64,000 bases of DNA, taken from contig NZ_FMZI01000006.1 of assembly GCF_900101505.1 (NCBI RefSeq), forward strand, positions 186,001-250,000, given 5' to 3'. Positions 34,605 through 43,498 of this stretch are shown in pieces (the stretch's first letter is position 1; each line of letters begins with the position of its first letter). The position numbers and the translations under genes were made by a program. The notes beneath the pieces were generated by a model. It did not search any database. It worked only from the letters and a program-made list of their open reading frames with translations, and was not told where the DNA came from. This DNA is from Antarctobacter albus (GTDB taxonomy: Bacteria > Pseudomonadota > Alphaproteobacteria > Rhodobacterales > Rhodobacteraceae).

Positions 34605-34973
34605 TCAGTCCTTGGCCAGCATCCGGCCCAGCGGGCGGCCGGCCAGGATGTGAACGTGCAGATGCGGCACTTCCTGTACGCCGTCGCGGCCCGCGTTGGA
34701 AATCACCCGGTAGCCTCCGGCCTCCAGTCCCTCCATCCGGCAGACCTCGCCGATCACCCGGTTGAAGTCCAGGATCTCGGCGTCCGATGCCTCTTGCGCG
34801 AAATGGTCGTAGCAGACGTAGGCGCCCTTGGGGATTACCAGAACATGCACCGGCGCCTGCGGGTAGATGTCGCGAAAGGCCAGCGAGTGCTCTGTCTCCA
34901 GCACCGTCTTGTTGGGGATCTCGCCGGTCAGGATCTTGGCGAAGATGTTTTTCGGGTCGTAGGTATAGGCCAT
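34605..34973 (-). CDS. HIT family (histidine triad) protein
   Basis: A 122-residue HIT-fold protein of the Hint/PKCI branch. The histidine triad is HLHVHIL near residues 104-110; FAKILTGEIPNKTVLE and VHVLVIPKGAYVCY are family features. Such proteins hydrolyse adenosine phosphoramidates and aminoacyl adenylates. It stands alone, convergent with the ABC ATPase. Confidence 0.93.
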   Translation of the reverse strand: MAYTYDPKNIFAKILTGEIPNKTVLETEHSLAFRDIYPQAPVHVLVIPKGAYVCYDHFAQEASDAEILDFNRVIGEVCRMEGLEAGGYRVISNAGRDGVQEVPHLHVHILAGRPLGRMLAKD

Positions 34974-35102
34974 GCCGCGCGTCCTGTTGCTGCTGGGGCT
35001 GTGTTAGGTGGATGTCCGGCCCCAAGGTCAGGGGCGCGGACCTTGCCCTTGGCATAGCCGCTGCGGCTGGGAACGCCACCGCTTTCTTGGCACGCGGGCG
35101 GC

Positions 35103-36677
35103 TCAATCCGCGAAAAGTTGATCCAGCGCCACGATCTCCTGCGCGACACTTGCGGGCACCGAAAGGAAGCCGGCCAGGGCCTGGGCATGGACCTCTCGCG
35201 GGTCGATCTCGCGCAGGCGCAGGTGATTATCGAACTTGGCGTCGCGGATGCGGTCGCTTTCGTGCAGCAGGTCGTTGCGCACGGTGGGCAACAGCCGCGC
35301 CAGCGTCTCGGGCGGGGTGCGTTCCCCGGCCAGCCCCGAGCGCATGGCATGGCCGGCCAGGTAATCGTCCGAGAAGTGGCACTCGATCTCCAGCATGCGG
35401 GTCTGCGCCCGGTCGCGACCGAAATCCTCCAGCAGGTCGAGGTTGGCCGGATCCATGCAGATCACCAGCCGGTCGGTCTCGTAGTAGTCGTACAGCATCC
35501 GCATCAGGGCCCGACGGTGGCGATGCCGCTTGGACATGGTGGACTGGATGCCGCCGAGGTCCGGCAAGGGGCAGTTGTCTTCGTTGAACAGGTACTCGAT
35601 GCAGGGAATGTTCGTCATCTGGCGGATACGGTCGGTCAGCCGCTTGGCGACGTGCCATTTCTTGCAGATCACGATCAGCAGTTCGCGTTCGCGCCCCAGG
35701 CTGCTTTCGGTCTCCCAGAAACGGGGCGCGAACCGACGTCCCGTCCGGCCCCGTTCGGTCAGGAAGCGATACAGCGACCGCCCCTCGTTCGAGACCTGGA
35801 ACCGCGCCGTTTCGGCGGCATAGAGCACGCCCAGTCGGCGGCGCAGTTCTGTCGCCTCGGGGCTGATCTTGCGCGCGAACAGGTAGTCCTGGCTCAGCAG
35901 CAGATCATAGTGATCGTTGTAGAAATTCACCGGCATCCCGTAGTCGGTGAACAGCAGGAAGGTCAGCGTGCGGCTCTCGATCTCCTGCTCGGGCACGAGA
36001 TGGCGCACGAGGGTCTGAAAGAAGGTTTCATCCGGGATCCAGGTGCTGGCGAAAAAGCGCACCACGTCGCGGCGCGTCTTCACGAAATCAAAGATCCATT
36101 CGATCGTGCGGCGGCGCAGGCACCACCACTGGCTGCCGATCATGACCTCGATGTCGTCCGGGATCTTTCGCGTCAGGCCCAATCGCTTCTGCGCCTCGAA
36201 CATCGCGTAGAACCGGCGTTTCTGGGTGCGTTCGTTGAACCAGTGACGGTAGATCAGGCGCTCTTCCTTCCAGCCGGTCTTGATCCAGTCCGACTGGAAG
36301 TAATCAAAGCTCTCGATGTAGTCGCATTCGCGGCGGTCCAGAAAGGCATGGGCGTATTCGGCGGACTTGATCGCCAAGCAATCGCCCGAGACCATGTAGA
36401 AATGCGTCGCACGCGGAAATGCGTCCACCGCAGCTTCGACCGCGTTCAGCGTGGCGCGCACCAGGCTCCATTCCCCCCAGCCGCATTTGATCCGCCGGGC
36501 GAAGGCCACGTTGGGATTGTCCTTGAGCGCGGTCTTGATGCGGGCAAAGTCCTGCGCCCCGGCGCGGGCATCGAAATGGATGGAAATGTAATCGCCCACG
36601 GCGGTCAGGCTCTGCGCCTGCTTGATGATGGCGTCAGGATCCTTGTGACACAAAAGGATGAAGGCAATTTTCGCCAT
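35103..36677 (-). CDS. Core-2/I-branching-like (GT14-type) glycosyltransferase family protein, second locus
   Basis: A 524-residue paralogue of the protein at 9421-11121. It repeats the same motifs at matching positions: HFDAR (34-38), CGWGEWSLV (65-73), SGDCL (97-101), GSQWW (181-185) and WIPDE (213-217). A different, roughly 240-residue C-terminal region follows (DUF5927-type), ending in a segment rich in charged residues. The start MAKIAFILLCHKD gives an N-terminus equivalent to the paralogue; longer in-frame versions add unrelated sequence. It diverges from a sulfotransferase across 130 bases, so branching and sulfation genes are again paired. Confidence 0.8.
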   Translation of the reverse strand: MAKIAFILLCHKDPDAIIKQAQSLTAVGDYISIHFDARAGAQDFARIKTALKDNPNVAFARRIKCGWGEWSLVRATLNAVEAAVDAFPRATHFYMVSGDCLAIKSAEYAHAFLDRRECDYIESFDYFQSDWIKTGWKEERLIYRHWFNERTQKRRFYAMFEAQKRLGLTRKIPDDIEVMIGSQWWCLRRRTIEWIFDFVKTRRDVVRFFASTWIPDETFFQTLVRHLVPEQEIESRTLTFLLFTDYGMPVNFYNDHYDLLLSQDYLFARKISPEATELRRRLGVLYAAETARFQVSNEGRSLYRFLTERGRTGRRFAPRFWETESSLGRERELLIVICKKWHVAKRLTDRIRQMTNIPCIEYLFNEDNCPLPDLGGIQSTMSKRHRHRRALMRMLYDYYETDRLVICMDPANLDLLEDFGRDRAQTRMLEIECHFSDDYLAGHAMRSGLAGERTPPETLARLLPTVRNDLLHESDRIRDAKFDNHLRLREIDPREVHAQALAGFLSVPASVAQEIVALDQLFAD

Positions 36678-36807
36678 CCAGAGAACCAATCGCCCCAATT
36701 TCGCCCGATTGTTTATGTTGATAGAGGTGAATTTCTGTTGAATAAACCTGCTTTGCGCGGATTTTCCGCAGCCGACCGCCACAGCAGGCGACAAAGGGAC
36801 AAGACTG
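36678..36807. promoter_or_regulatory. AT-rich divergent promoter region (glycosyltransferase/sulfotransferase)
   Basis: This 130-base gap between two divergent starts is clearly more AT-rich than its surroundings, notably near 36705-36750 (GATTGTTTATGTTGATAGAG, TTGAATAAAC). It must hold both promoters. I cannot assign exact -35 and -10 boxes. Confidence 0.45.
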
Positions 36808-37626
36808 ATGGGGTTTCCCGGCACCTGGATGACCGAGAGCGAAAGCGTCCTGTACCGCGTCGTGCCCAAGTGCGCCTGCTCGACGATCGGGCAGATCCTC
36901 TACTATTCGGACCACGGCACATTCTTCGACGGTGACATCCACGACGCCAAGCAGGGCCTGCACAAATGGGCGCAGGACCACAGCCAGCCGATCATCAGTG
37001 CCAACGTGAAGACGCGCAATTCCTACGCTTTCACCTGCGTGCGGAACCCCTATACCCGCGTCCTGTCCAGCTTTTTCGACAAGATCTGCGGCATCCAGCG
37101 CAACGGCAAGCGCTATCGCGGCAACATGGTCCCGCTGTTGATGCAGAAATACGGGGTCGAGGTGGGCGACCCGGAAAACGGGTTCGACTTCGACCAGGTG
37201 CGCAGTTTCCGCCGTTTCCTGCTGTTCGCGCGCGACACGATCCGCTGGCGCCGCCCGATGGAACCGGACATTCACTGGTCGGCCATGTCAGGCCATGTCG
37301 GCACCTTCATCGTGAACGGCGGGCGCTATGACCGCATCATCTGGACGGAAAAGTTCAACGAGGGGATGCAGGACGTGCTGGACCATATCCGGACGCCCCA
37401 CACGGTCGACCTGACCGCGATCCCCCGATTCAACGAATCCGAGGGCCACGGTCCGAAACGTGCGCATCCGGTCGAGGACTACTTCGACGATCTGTCGATG
37501 CACCTGGTCAAGGAGATCTATGGCCGGGACTTCGACCTGTTCAAATACGATTTCGACAACCCGGGCAACAAGATGCCCATCGGCGAAATCGACCTGGACG
37601 AGGTGCACGCCAAGCTGGGCGACTGA
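36808..37626 (+). CDS. Sulfotransferase family 2 protein
   Basis: A 272-residue carbohydrate-type sulfotransferase. The 5'-phosphosulfate-binding motif is VPKCACSTIGQIL (19-31) and the 3'-phosphate-binding motif is CVRNPYTRVLSSFFDKI (about 77-93), with both sites intact. It transfers sulfate from PAPS to a sugar hydroxyl. It diverges from the core-2-like glycosyltransferase, suggesting that both act on the same glycan. It has no signal peptide, so it acts in the cytoplasm. Confidence 0.85.
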   Translation: MGFPGTWMTESESVLYRVVPKCACSTIGQILYYSDHGTFFDGDIHDAKQGLHKWAQDHSQPIISANVKTRNSYAFTCVRNPYTRVLSSFFDKICGIQRNGKRYRGNMVPLLMQKYGVEVGDPENGFDFDQVRSFRRFLLFARDTIRWRRPMEPDIHWSAMSGHVGTFIVNGGRYDRIIWTEKFNEGMQDVLDHIRTPHTVDLTAIPRFNESEGHGPKRAHPVEDYFDDLSMHLVKEIYGRDFDLFKYDFDNPGNKMPIGEIDLDEVHAKLGD

Positions 37627-37643
37627 GCGCCCAGCGCTGCATT

Positions 37644-38093
37644 TCAGGCCTCGAGCGCCTTGATCATGTCGACGCGGGTGCCGTGGCGGCCGCCCTCGAA
37701 TTCCGTTTCAAGGAAGGCGTCGACGATCTCCAGCGCCAGCCCTTCACCCACGATGCGGGCGCCCAGCGACAGGATCTGCGCGTCATTGTGGGCACGGATC
37801 ATGCGGGCGGAAAACGGATCGGCGCAGACGCCGCAGCGGATGCCCGGCACCTTGTTCGCGGCCATCATGATGCCCTGCCCGGTCCCGCACAGGATGATGC
37901 CCAGGGCGCAGTCGCCCGAGGCCACCTTGCGCGCCGCGGCGACACCATGTTCGGGATAGTGGGTGCTTTCGGGCGTTGTCGGGCCGATGTCCACCGCCTC
38001 CCAGCCCTTCGCCTCGATGTGCCGGGCGATGGCCTGCCGCAGGTCGATGGCGGCGTGGTCGCTGGAAAGGACGATGCGTTTGGTGTCGGTCAT
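37644..38093 (-). CDS. rpiB: Ribose 5-phosphate isomerase B
   Basis: A 149-residue RpiB/LacAB-family isomerase converting ribose-5-phosphate and ribulose-5-phosphate. The N-terminal LSSDHAAIDLRQAIARHIEAKG, the ALGIILCGTGQGIMMAANKVPGIRCGVC phosphate-loop segment and RAHNDAQILSLGARIVG are diagnostic. The catalytic Cys in the VCADPFSA stretch is present. Single gene, convergent with the sulfotransferase. Confidence 0.95.
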   Translation of the reverse strand: MTDTKRIVLSSDHAAIDLRQAIARHIEAKGWEAVDIGPTTPESTHYPEHGVAAARKVASGDCALGIILCGTGQGIMMAANKVPGIRCGVCADPFSARMIRAHNDAQILSLGARIVGEGLALEIVDAFLETEFEGGRHGTRVDMIKALEA

Positions 38094-38184
38094 GGCGTCT
38101 GTGTTCCGTTTCCGGGGAATATCCTAGGTTCGCGGCAGCCTCTAGCATGACCCTCGCCCGCTGTCCCGCCGAAAGACGCCGGTC

Positions 38185-38775
38185 TCAGCCCAGTTCCTCG
38201 GACGGAATGATCGGAAAGAACTGACCCGAGGACCAGACCCCGAACCAGCCGTCGTGATGTGCGCCCAGGTCCACCAGCCGGTAAAAGCTCTTGCGGTCGA
38301 TCAGCGCCTCGAGGTTGGCCCGGACCAGGACGTAGGGCGATGGCTCGCCCGTCTCGGGATCGCGTTCCACCCGGATCGGGTGATCCGGACCGGCGGCGGC
38401 ATGATCGCCCACATGGGTTTCGAAGGTCAGGACCTGCGACTCGCCCTCACCCTCCGCCTCGAAATCGACGGCCACGAAAGGCGCGTCATCGACGGTGATC
38501 CCCACTTTCTCGACCGGAGTGACCAGAAAATAATCATCCCCATCCTTGCGCAGGATCGAGGAAAACAGGCGCACCAGCTCGAATCTGCCGATGGGCGTGC
38601 CAAGGTAGAACCAGGTCCCGTCCCGCGCGATACGCATGTCGAGATCGCCGCAAAAGGGCGGATTCCACTTGTGCACGGGCGGCAGGCCCTTGCCTTTTCG
38701 GGCCTCTCTGGCCGAGGCGGCAAGGCCGTCGGCAGACGGGGTCACGAGATTTTGTCCGCTCATAGTTTTTGCCAT
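38185..38775 (-). CDS. DUF1285 domain-containing protein
   Basis: A 196-residue protein of the DUF1285 family: PPVHKWNPPFCGDLDMRIARDGTWFYLGTPIGRFELVRLFSSIL and DDYFLVTPVEKVGITVDDAPF are its characteristic blocks. The family has a known fold but no established function. The starts at 38775 and 38763 are both possible (GGAAGGGA precedes them). It diverges from the MoxR operon. The open frame continues far upstream only because the opposite-strand MoxR gene leaves it stop-free. Confidence 0.85.
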   Translation of the reverse strand: MAKTMSGQNLVTPSADGLAASAREARKGKGLPPVHKWNPPFCGDLDMRIARDGTWFYLGTPIGRFELVRLFSSILRKDGDDYFLVTPVEKVGITVDDAPFVAVDFEAEGEGESQVLTFETHVGDHAAAGPDHPIRVERDPETGEPSPYVLVRANLEALIDRKSFYRLVDLGAHHDGWFGVWSSGQFFPIIPSEELG

Positions 38776-38832
38776 TCCCTTCCCAGTCGATACATACTTA
38801 CCCAAAGAGATAGTATGCAATGGAGAGATGAC

Positions 38833-39852
38833 ATGTCCGATCACGCAGGCGCGGCCGAGGATCTGGTCGCCGAGATCGAGGCGCTCGAAGACAAGCTGGC
38901 CGAGGCCAAGCGGTCGATCACGGCGCGCTTCATCGGGCAGGAACGGGTCGTCGACCTGACCCTGTCGTCGCTCCTGTGCGGGGGGCATGCGCTGCTGATC
39001 GGCCTGCCGGGCCTTGGCAAGACCCGGCTGGTGGAAACCCTGTCGACGGTCATGGGGCTCAATGGCAACCGCGTGCAGTTCACGCCCGACCTGATGCCCG
39101 CCGACATCCTCGGCTCCGAAGTGCTGGAGACCGGCGCCAACGGCGAGCGGACCTTCAAGTTCATCGAAGGCCCGATCTTCTGCCAGCTGCTGATGGCCGA
39201 CGAGATCAACCGCGCCTCGCCCCGGACGCAGTCGGCGCTGTTGCAGGCGATGCAGGAAAAGCAGGTGACGGTCGCCGGGCAGACCCGCTCGCTCGAGGCA
39301 CCGTTCCACGTCCTCGCCACGCAGAACCCGATCGAACAGGAAGGCACCTATCCGCTGCCCGAGGCGCAGCTTGACCGGTTCCTTGTCCAGATCGACGTGG
39401 CCTACCCGGATCGCGGCACGGAAAAGGACATCCTGTTGGCGACAACCGGCACCGAAGAGGCACAGTCGCACCAGGTCTTCACCGGCGAGGAGCTGATCGC
39501 CGCACAGACACTTCTGCGCCGGATGCCCGTGGGCGATGCGGTGGTCGAGATGATCCTGGACCTCGTGCGCGCCTTCCGCCCCTCTGATCCCTCCTCGCCC
39601 GAGCGGGTCAGGGACATCGTCGCCTGGGGCCCCGGCCCGCGTGCCGCGCAGGCGCTGATGCTGACGGTGCGCGCCCGTGCCCTGCTGCAGGGCCGCCTGG
39701 CGCCTTCGCCCGAGGATGTGCTGGACATGGCCAAGCCGGTTCTGGTGCACCGCATGGCGCTGACCTTCTCGGCGCGTGCGCGCGGTGAGGACCTTGGCGC
39801 GTTGATCGACGAAGTCGCTGCAGGGTTGCGCCGGACCGAGGCCGCGGCGTGA
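38833..39852 (+). CDS. MoxR family AAA+ ATPase
   Basis: A 339-residue AAA+ ATPase with Walker A GLPGLGKT (57-64), Walker B LLMADEIN and sensor-type ATQNPIEQEGTYPLPEAQLDRF. MoxR proteins act as chaperones that mature or insert metal and VWA-containing partners. The start at 38833 has GGAGAG five bases upstream. It opens an operon with DUF58, BatA/DUF4159 and a second large membrane protein; its stop overlaps the DUF58 start by four bases. Confidence 0.93.
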   Translation: MSDHAGAAEDLVAEIEALEDKLAEAKRSITARFIGQERVVDLTLSSLLCGGHALLIGLPGLGKTRLVETLSTVMGLNGNRVQFTPDLMPADILGSEVLETGANGERTFKFIEGPIFCQLLMADEINRASPRTQSALLQAMQEKQVTVAGQTRSLEAPFHVLATQNPIEQEGTYPLPEAQLDRFLVQIDVAYPDRGTEKDILLATTGTEEAQSHQVFTGEELIAAQTLLRRMPVGDAVVEMILDLVRAFRPSDPSSPERVRDIVAWGPGPRAAQALMLTVRARALLQGRLAPSPEDVLDMAKPVLVHRMALTFSARARGEDLGALIDEVAAGLRRTEAAA

Positions 39853-40727
39853 CAGCCACCGTTGCCCATCTGCGCACCCGCGCCCAGGAAGAGGCCGGGC
39901 GTTTCCCGGCCCTGCTGGCGCGCGCCGAACATCTTGCCGGCACCGTCTTGCTGGGCGACCACGGCCGGCGGCGCGCCGGGCTTGGCGATGATTTCTGGCA
40001 ATATCGCACGCTGCAACCCGGGGACAGCTATCGGTCCATCGACTGGCGCCGGTCGGCGCGCGGGGACGAGCAATTCGTGCGCGAGCGCGAATGGCAGATC
40101 GCGCAAAGCGTGCAGGTCTGGGTCGATCCCGGCGCCTCGATGCGCTTTTCCAGCCACAAGAACCTACCGACCAAGGCGGATCGCGCACGACTGGTGGCAC
40201 TGGCTGCCTCTATCCTGCTGATCCGGGGCGGTGAACGCGTCGGCCTGACCGGCTGGCGCCTGCCGCCGCGCCGGGGCGACATGCAGACCCTGCGCCTGGC
40301 CGAGATGTTTTCCGAGGACGGCGAGGACGACTACGCCGAACCAGAGGCACGCGGCATGCTGCCGAATGCCAAGGCGCTGTTCGTGTCGGATTTCCTGGGC
40401 GACGTCGAACCGGTCGAGGCGGCGCTGACCAAGGCCGCGGACCGCGGCGTCCGCGGTGTCCTGTTGCAGGTGCTGGACCCGACGGAAGAGGCCTTTCCCT
40501 TTGACGGCCGCACGATCTTTGAAAGCATGAACCAGACCATGCGGCATGAAACGCTCAAGGCCGGCGACCTGCGCGAGACCTATCTGCAGCGGCTGGCCGA
40601 GCGCAAGGCGCGGCTGGACGCGATCTGTCGGCTGACCGGCTGGCAGCACTTTACCCATCACACGGACCAGACCGCGCAATCGGCCCTTCTCTGGGTCTAT
40701 CGCGCGCTGGACGGGAGCCACGGATGA
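39849..40727 (+). CDS. DUF58 domain-containing protein
   Basis: A 292-residue protein with the DUF58 core GDSYRSIDWRRSARGDEQFVREREWQIAQSVQVWVDPGASM, a VWA-related fold. It has no clear transmembrane segment. DUF58 genes nearly always follow moxR, and the products are thought to be MoxR partners. It begins at GTG within the end of moxR, and its stop overlaps the next ATG by four bases. Confidence 0.92.
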   Translation: MTATVAHLRTRAQEEAGRFPALLARAEHLAGTVLLGDHGRRRAGLGDDFWQYRTLQPGDSYRSIDWRRSARGDEQFVREREWQIAQSVQVWVDPGASMRFSSHKNLPTKADRARLVALAASILLIRGGERVGLTGWRLPPRRGDMQTLRLAEMFSEDGEDDYAEPEARGMLPNAKALFVSDFLGDVEPVEAALTKAADRGVRGVLLQVLDPTEEAFPFDGRTIFESMNQTMRHETLKAGDLRETYLQRLAERKARLDAICRLTGWQHFTHHTDQTAQSALLWVYRALDGSHG

Positions 40728-43486
40728 CGCTTTTCGGCCTGATCGGTTTCACGACGCCCTGGCTCTTGCTGGGGCTGCTTGCCCTGCCCATCCTCTGGAT
40801 CATCCTGCGGGCGGTGCCGCCTGCGCCGATCCGGCGGATGTTCCCGGGTGTTGTCCTGCTCCTGGGTCTCAAGGATGAGGAACAGGTGACGGACCGCACC
40901 CCCTGGTGGCTGTTGCTGCTGCGGATGCTGGCGGTGGCGGCGGTGATCGTGGGACTGTCCGGGCCGGTGCTGAACCCCGACAACGACACCGAGGCAGCGG
41001 GCGACGGGCCCTTGCTGGTGGTGATGGATGCCAGCTGGGCCTCTGCCGCCGACTGGCGCGGGCGGATGATCGCGCTGGATGGCTTGCTGGCCGAGGCGGG
41101 GCGCGATGCGCGGCCCGTGGCGGTGATGCGCCTGACCGATCCCGAACAGGTCCAATTCCTCAGCGCCGACGTGCTGCGCACGCGGCTGTCCGGCATCCTG
41201 CCCGAACCCTGGCAGCCCAGCGGTGACAACATCGCCCGCGCCATCGAACTGCTGCCCGAGGACGGCTTCGACACTTACTGGATGTCCGATGCCCTGGCCC
41301 GCGAAGGCCGCGAGGATCTGCTGGCCACGCTGGAAGCGCGTGGCCGCGTGACCGTCTTCGAGGCACCCCGCACGTTGTATGCGCTGGAACCGGCCCAGAT
41401 CTCCGAGGGCAACCTGCTGATCACCGCGCGCCGCCTGCGCGAAGGCCCCGAGGCCGAGGTGGTGCTGGCGGGGCATGGCAAGGACCCGGCGGGCAACCCC
41501 GCCGTGCTGACCCGCAACACGCTGACCTTCGAGGCCGGGATGATGGAATCGATCACCGAGATCGCCCTGCCCGCCGAGTTGCGCGCCCGCATCGAACGGT
41601 TCGAGATCGAGGGCGCCCGCAGCGCCGGGGCCGTCACCCTGCCGGACGACAGCCTGCGCCGCCGCGAGGTCGCCCTGATCGCGGGCGCGACCGACCGCGA
41701 GGGGCTGGAGCTGCTGTCGCCGCTGCACTACCTGGAAAAGGCGCTGGAGCCGACCGCCGACCTGCTGGACGGCGCCCTGCTGGACATCCTGCCCGCCAAC
41801 CCGGACGTCATCATCCTGGCCGACGTGGCCACCCTGTCGCCCGCCGAGGAAGAAGCCGTGCTGGAGTGGCTGGAGAAGGGCGGGATGCTGCTGCGCTTTG
41901 CCGGGCCAAAGCTGGCCGCCTCGGACATCAGCCGCGACCTTGAAGATCCCCTGATGCCCGTGCGCCTGCGCGCCGGGGGCCGTACCGTGGGCGGCGCGAT
42001 GAGCTGGGGGGAACCCAAGGCGCTGGCGCCCTTCACCGAGGAAAGCCCGTTTTTCGGCTTGGAGATCCCCGACGATGTGACCGTGAACAGCCAGGTCATG
42101 GCGCAGCCAGATCCGACGCTGGCGGCGCGCGTGGTCGCGCAGCTGTCCGATGGCACGCCGCTGGTGACGCGCAAATCCGTGGGACAGGGCCAGGTGGTGC
42201 TGTTCCATGTCACCGCCAATGCCGAATGGTCATCGCTGCCGCTCTCCGGCCTCTTCGTGCAGATGCTGGAACGGCTGGCCGTGTCCTCTGCCGCAGCCCA
42301 GCCCGAGATCGAGGACATGGAGGGCACCGTCTGGCAGCCGATCCGCGTTCTGGATGCCTTTGGCCGCCCGCGCGAGGCCAGCACCCTGCCCGGCGTCGAT
42401 GGCCCGGATCTTGTCGCCGCGCCCCTGGGGCCGGACCTGCGCCCCGGCGTCTACCAGGGCGAGGACCGCAGCCTGGCGCGCAACGTCGTCACCATCGACA
42501 TGGAGCTGACCCCGATGATCTGGCCCGAACGCATCCCGGTCGAGGGCATCGTTCAACCGCAGGAGAAACCTCTGGCGGGCTGGCTGCTGGCCACCGCCAT
42601 CGCGCTGCTGCTGGCGGATGTGATCGCCTCTCTGGCGCTTTCGGGGCGGCTGCGGGGCACGGTGTCCGCCGGGATCGTGCTGGGCGCGCTGATGCTGGCT
42701 CCGCAGCACGGGCAGGCTCAGACGGCAGAGGATCGCGCGGCCATCGCCGCCGCAACGGAAGTCGTTCTGGCCTATGTCCTGACCGGCGACAGCCGCATCG
42801 ACGACCTGTCAGAGGCCGGGCTGCGCGGATTGTCCGACACGCTGTACTTTCGCACCTCGGTCGAACCGAACCCGCCGGTGGGCGTCGACCTGGAGTCCGA
42901 CGAACTGGCCTTTTACCCGATGCTCTACTGGCCGATCACCGCCGATCAGCCGACCCCCTCGCGTGAGGCCTATGCCAAGCTGAACACCTACCTGCGCACC
43001 GGTGGCATGATCGTCTTTGACACTCGCGACGCGGATATCGCCGGCTTCGGCGCCGCGACTCCGCAGGGCCGCAAGCTGCAGCAACTGGCCGCGCCGTTGG
43101 ACATTCCCCCACTGGAACCGGTGCCCGAGGACCACGTCCTGACCCGCACATTCTACCTGCTGCAGGATTTCCCCGGCCGTTACGCCGGCCGCGAGGTCTG
43201 GGTCGAGGCCGCTCCGCCGGACGCGGAACTGATCGAGGGCATGCCCTTTCGCGACCTCAACGACAACGTGACCCCGGTGGTCATTGGCGGCAACGACTGG
43301 GCCGCCGCCTGGGCGATGGATGGCAACGGCAACCCCCTGGTGCCGATCGGCAGCGGCTTTACCGGGGAACGCCAGCGCGAGATCGCCTATCGGTTCGGCG
43401 TGAACCTCGTGATGCACGTCCTGACCGGCAACTACAAATCCGACCAGGTCCATGTCCCCGCCCTGCTGGACCGCCTGGGCCAATAA
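40724..43486 (+). CDS. BatA-like/DUF4159 large membrane protein
   Basis: A 920-residue protein. The N-terminus has two transmembrane helices around a BatA-type segment (TTPWLLLGLLALPILWIILRAVPP; WWLLLLRMLAVAAVIVGLSGP), then a VWA-like extracytoplasmic region (LLVVMDASWASAADW). Further helices lie at about 620-665, followed by a signal-like LMLAPQHGQAQ and a DUF4159 domain (LAFYPMLYWPITADQPTPS; YLRTGGMIVFDTRD). It is the large surface component of the MoxR/DUF58 system. The function of such systems is not settled; envelope stress resistance has been reported for Bat proteins. Confidence 0.88.
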   Translation: MTLFGLIGFTTPWLLLGLLALPILWIILRAVPPAPIRRMFPGVVLLLGLKDEEQVTDRTPWWLLLLRMLAVAAVIVGLSGPVLNPDNDTEAAGDGPLLVVMDASWASAADWRGRMIALDGLLAEAGRDARPVAVMRLTDPEQVQFLSADVLRTRLSGILPEPWQPSGDNIARAIELLPEDGFDTYWMSDALAREGREDLLATLEARGRVTVFEAPRTLYALEPAQISEGNLLITARRLREGPEAEVVLAGHGKDPAGNPAVLTRNTLTFEAGMMESITEIALPAELRARIERFEIEGARSAGAVTLPDDSLRRREVALIAGATDREGLELLSPLHYLEKALEPTADLLDGALLDILPANPDVIILADVATLSPAEEEAVLEWLEKGGMLLRFAGPKLAASDISRDLEDPLMPVRLRAGGRTVGGAMSWGEPKALAPFTEESPFFGLEIPDDVTVNSQVMAQPDPTLAARVVAQLSDGTPLVTRKSVGQGQVVLFHVTANAEWSSLPLSGLFVQMLERLAVSSAAAQPEIEDMEGTVWQPIRVLDAFGRPREASTLPGVDGPDLVAAPLGPDLRPGVYQGEDRSLARNVVTIDMELTPMIWPERIPVEGIVQPQEKPLAGWLLATAIALLLADVIASLALSGRLRGTVSAGIVLGALMLAPQHGQAQTAEDRAAIAAATEVVLAYVLTGDSRIDDLSEAGLRGLSDTLYFRTSVEPNPPVGVDLESDELAFYPMLYWPITADQPTPSREAYAKLNTYLRTGGMIVFDTRDADIAGFGAATPQGRKLQQLAAPLDIPPLEPVPEDHVLTRTFYLLQDFPGRYAGREVWVEAAPPDAELIEGMPFRDLNDNVTPVVIGGNDWAAAWAMDGNGNPLVPIGSGFTGERQREIAYRFGVNLVMHVLTGNYKSDQVHVPALLDRLGQ

Positions 43487-43498
43487 GCGAGAGCAGAG

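Noticed and set aside
38776-40200. Extension of the DUF1285 frame far upstream
   Set aside because: The extra sequence is the complement of moxR and the DUF58 gene. The DUF1285 fold and ribosome binding site fit a start at 38775 or 38763.
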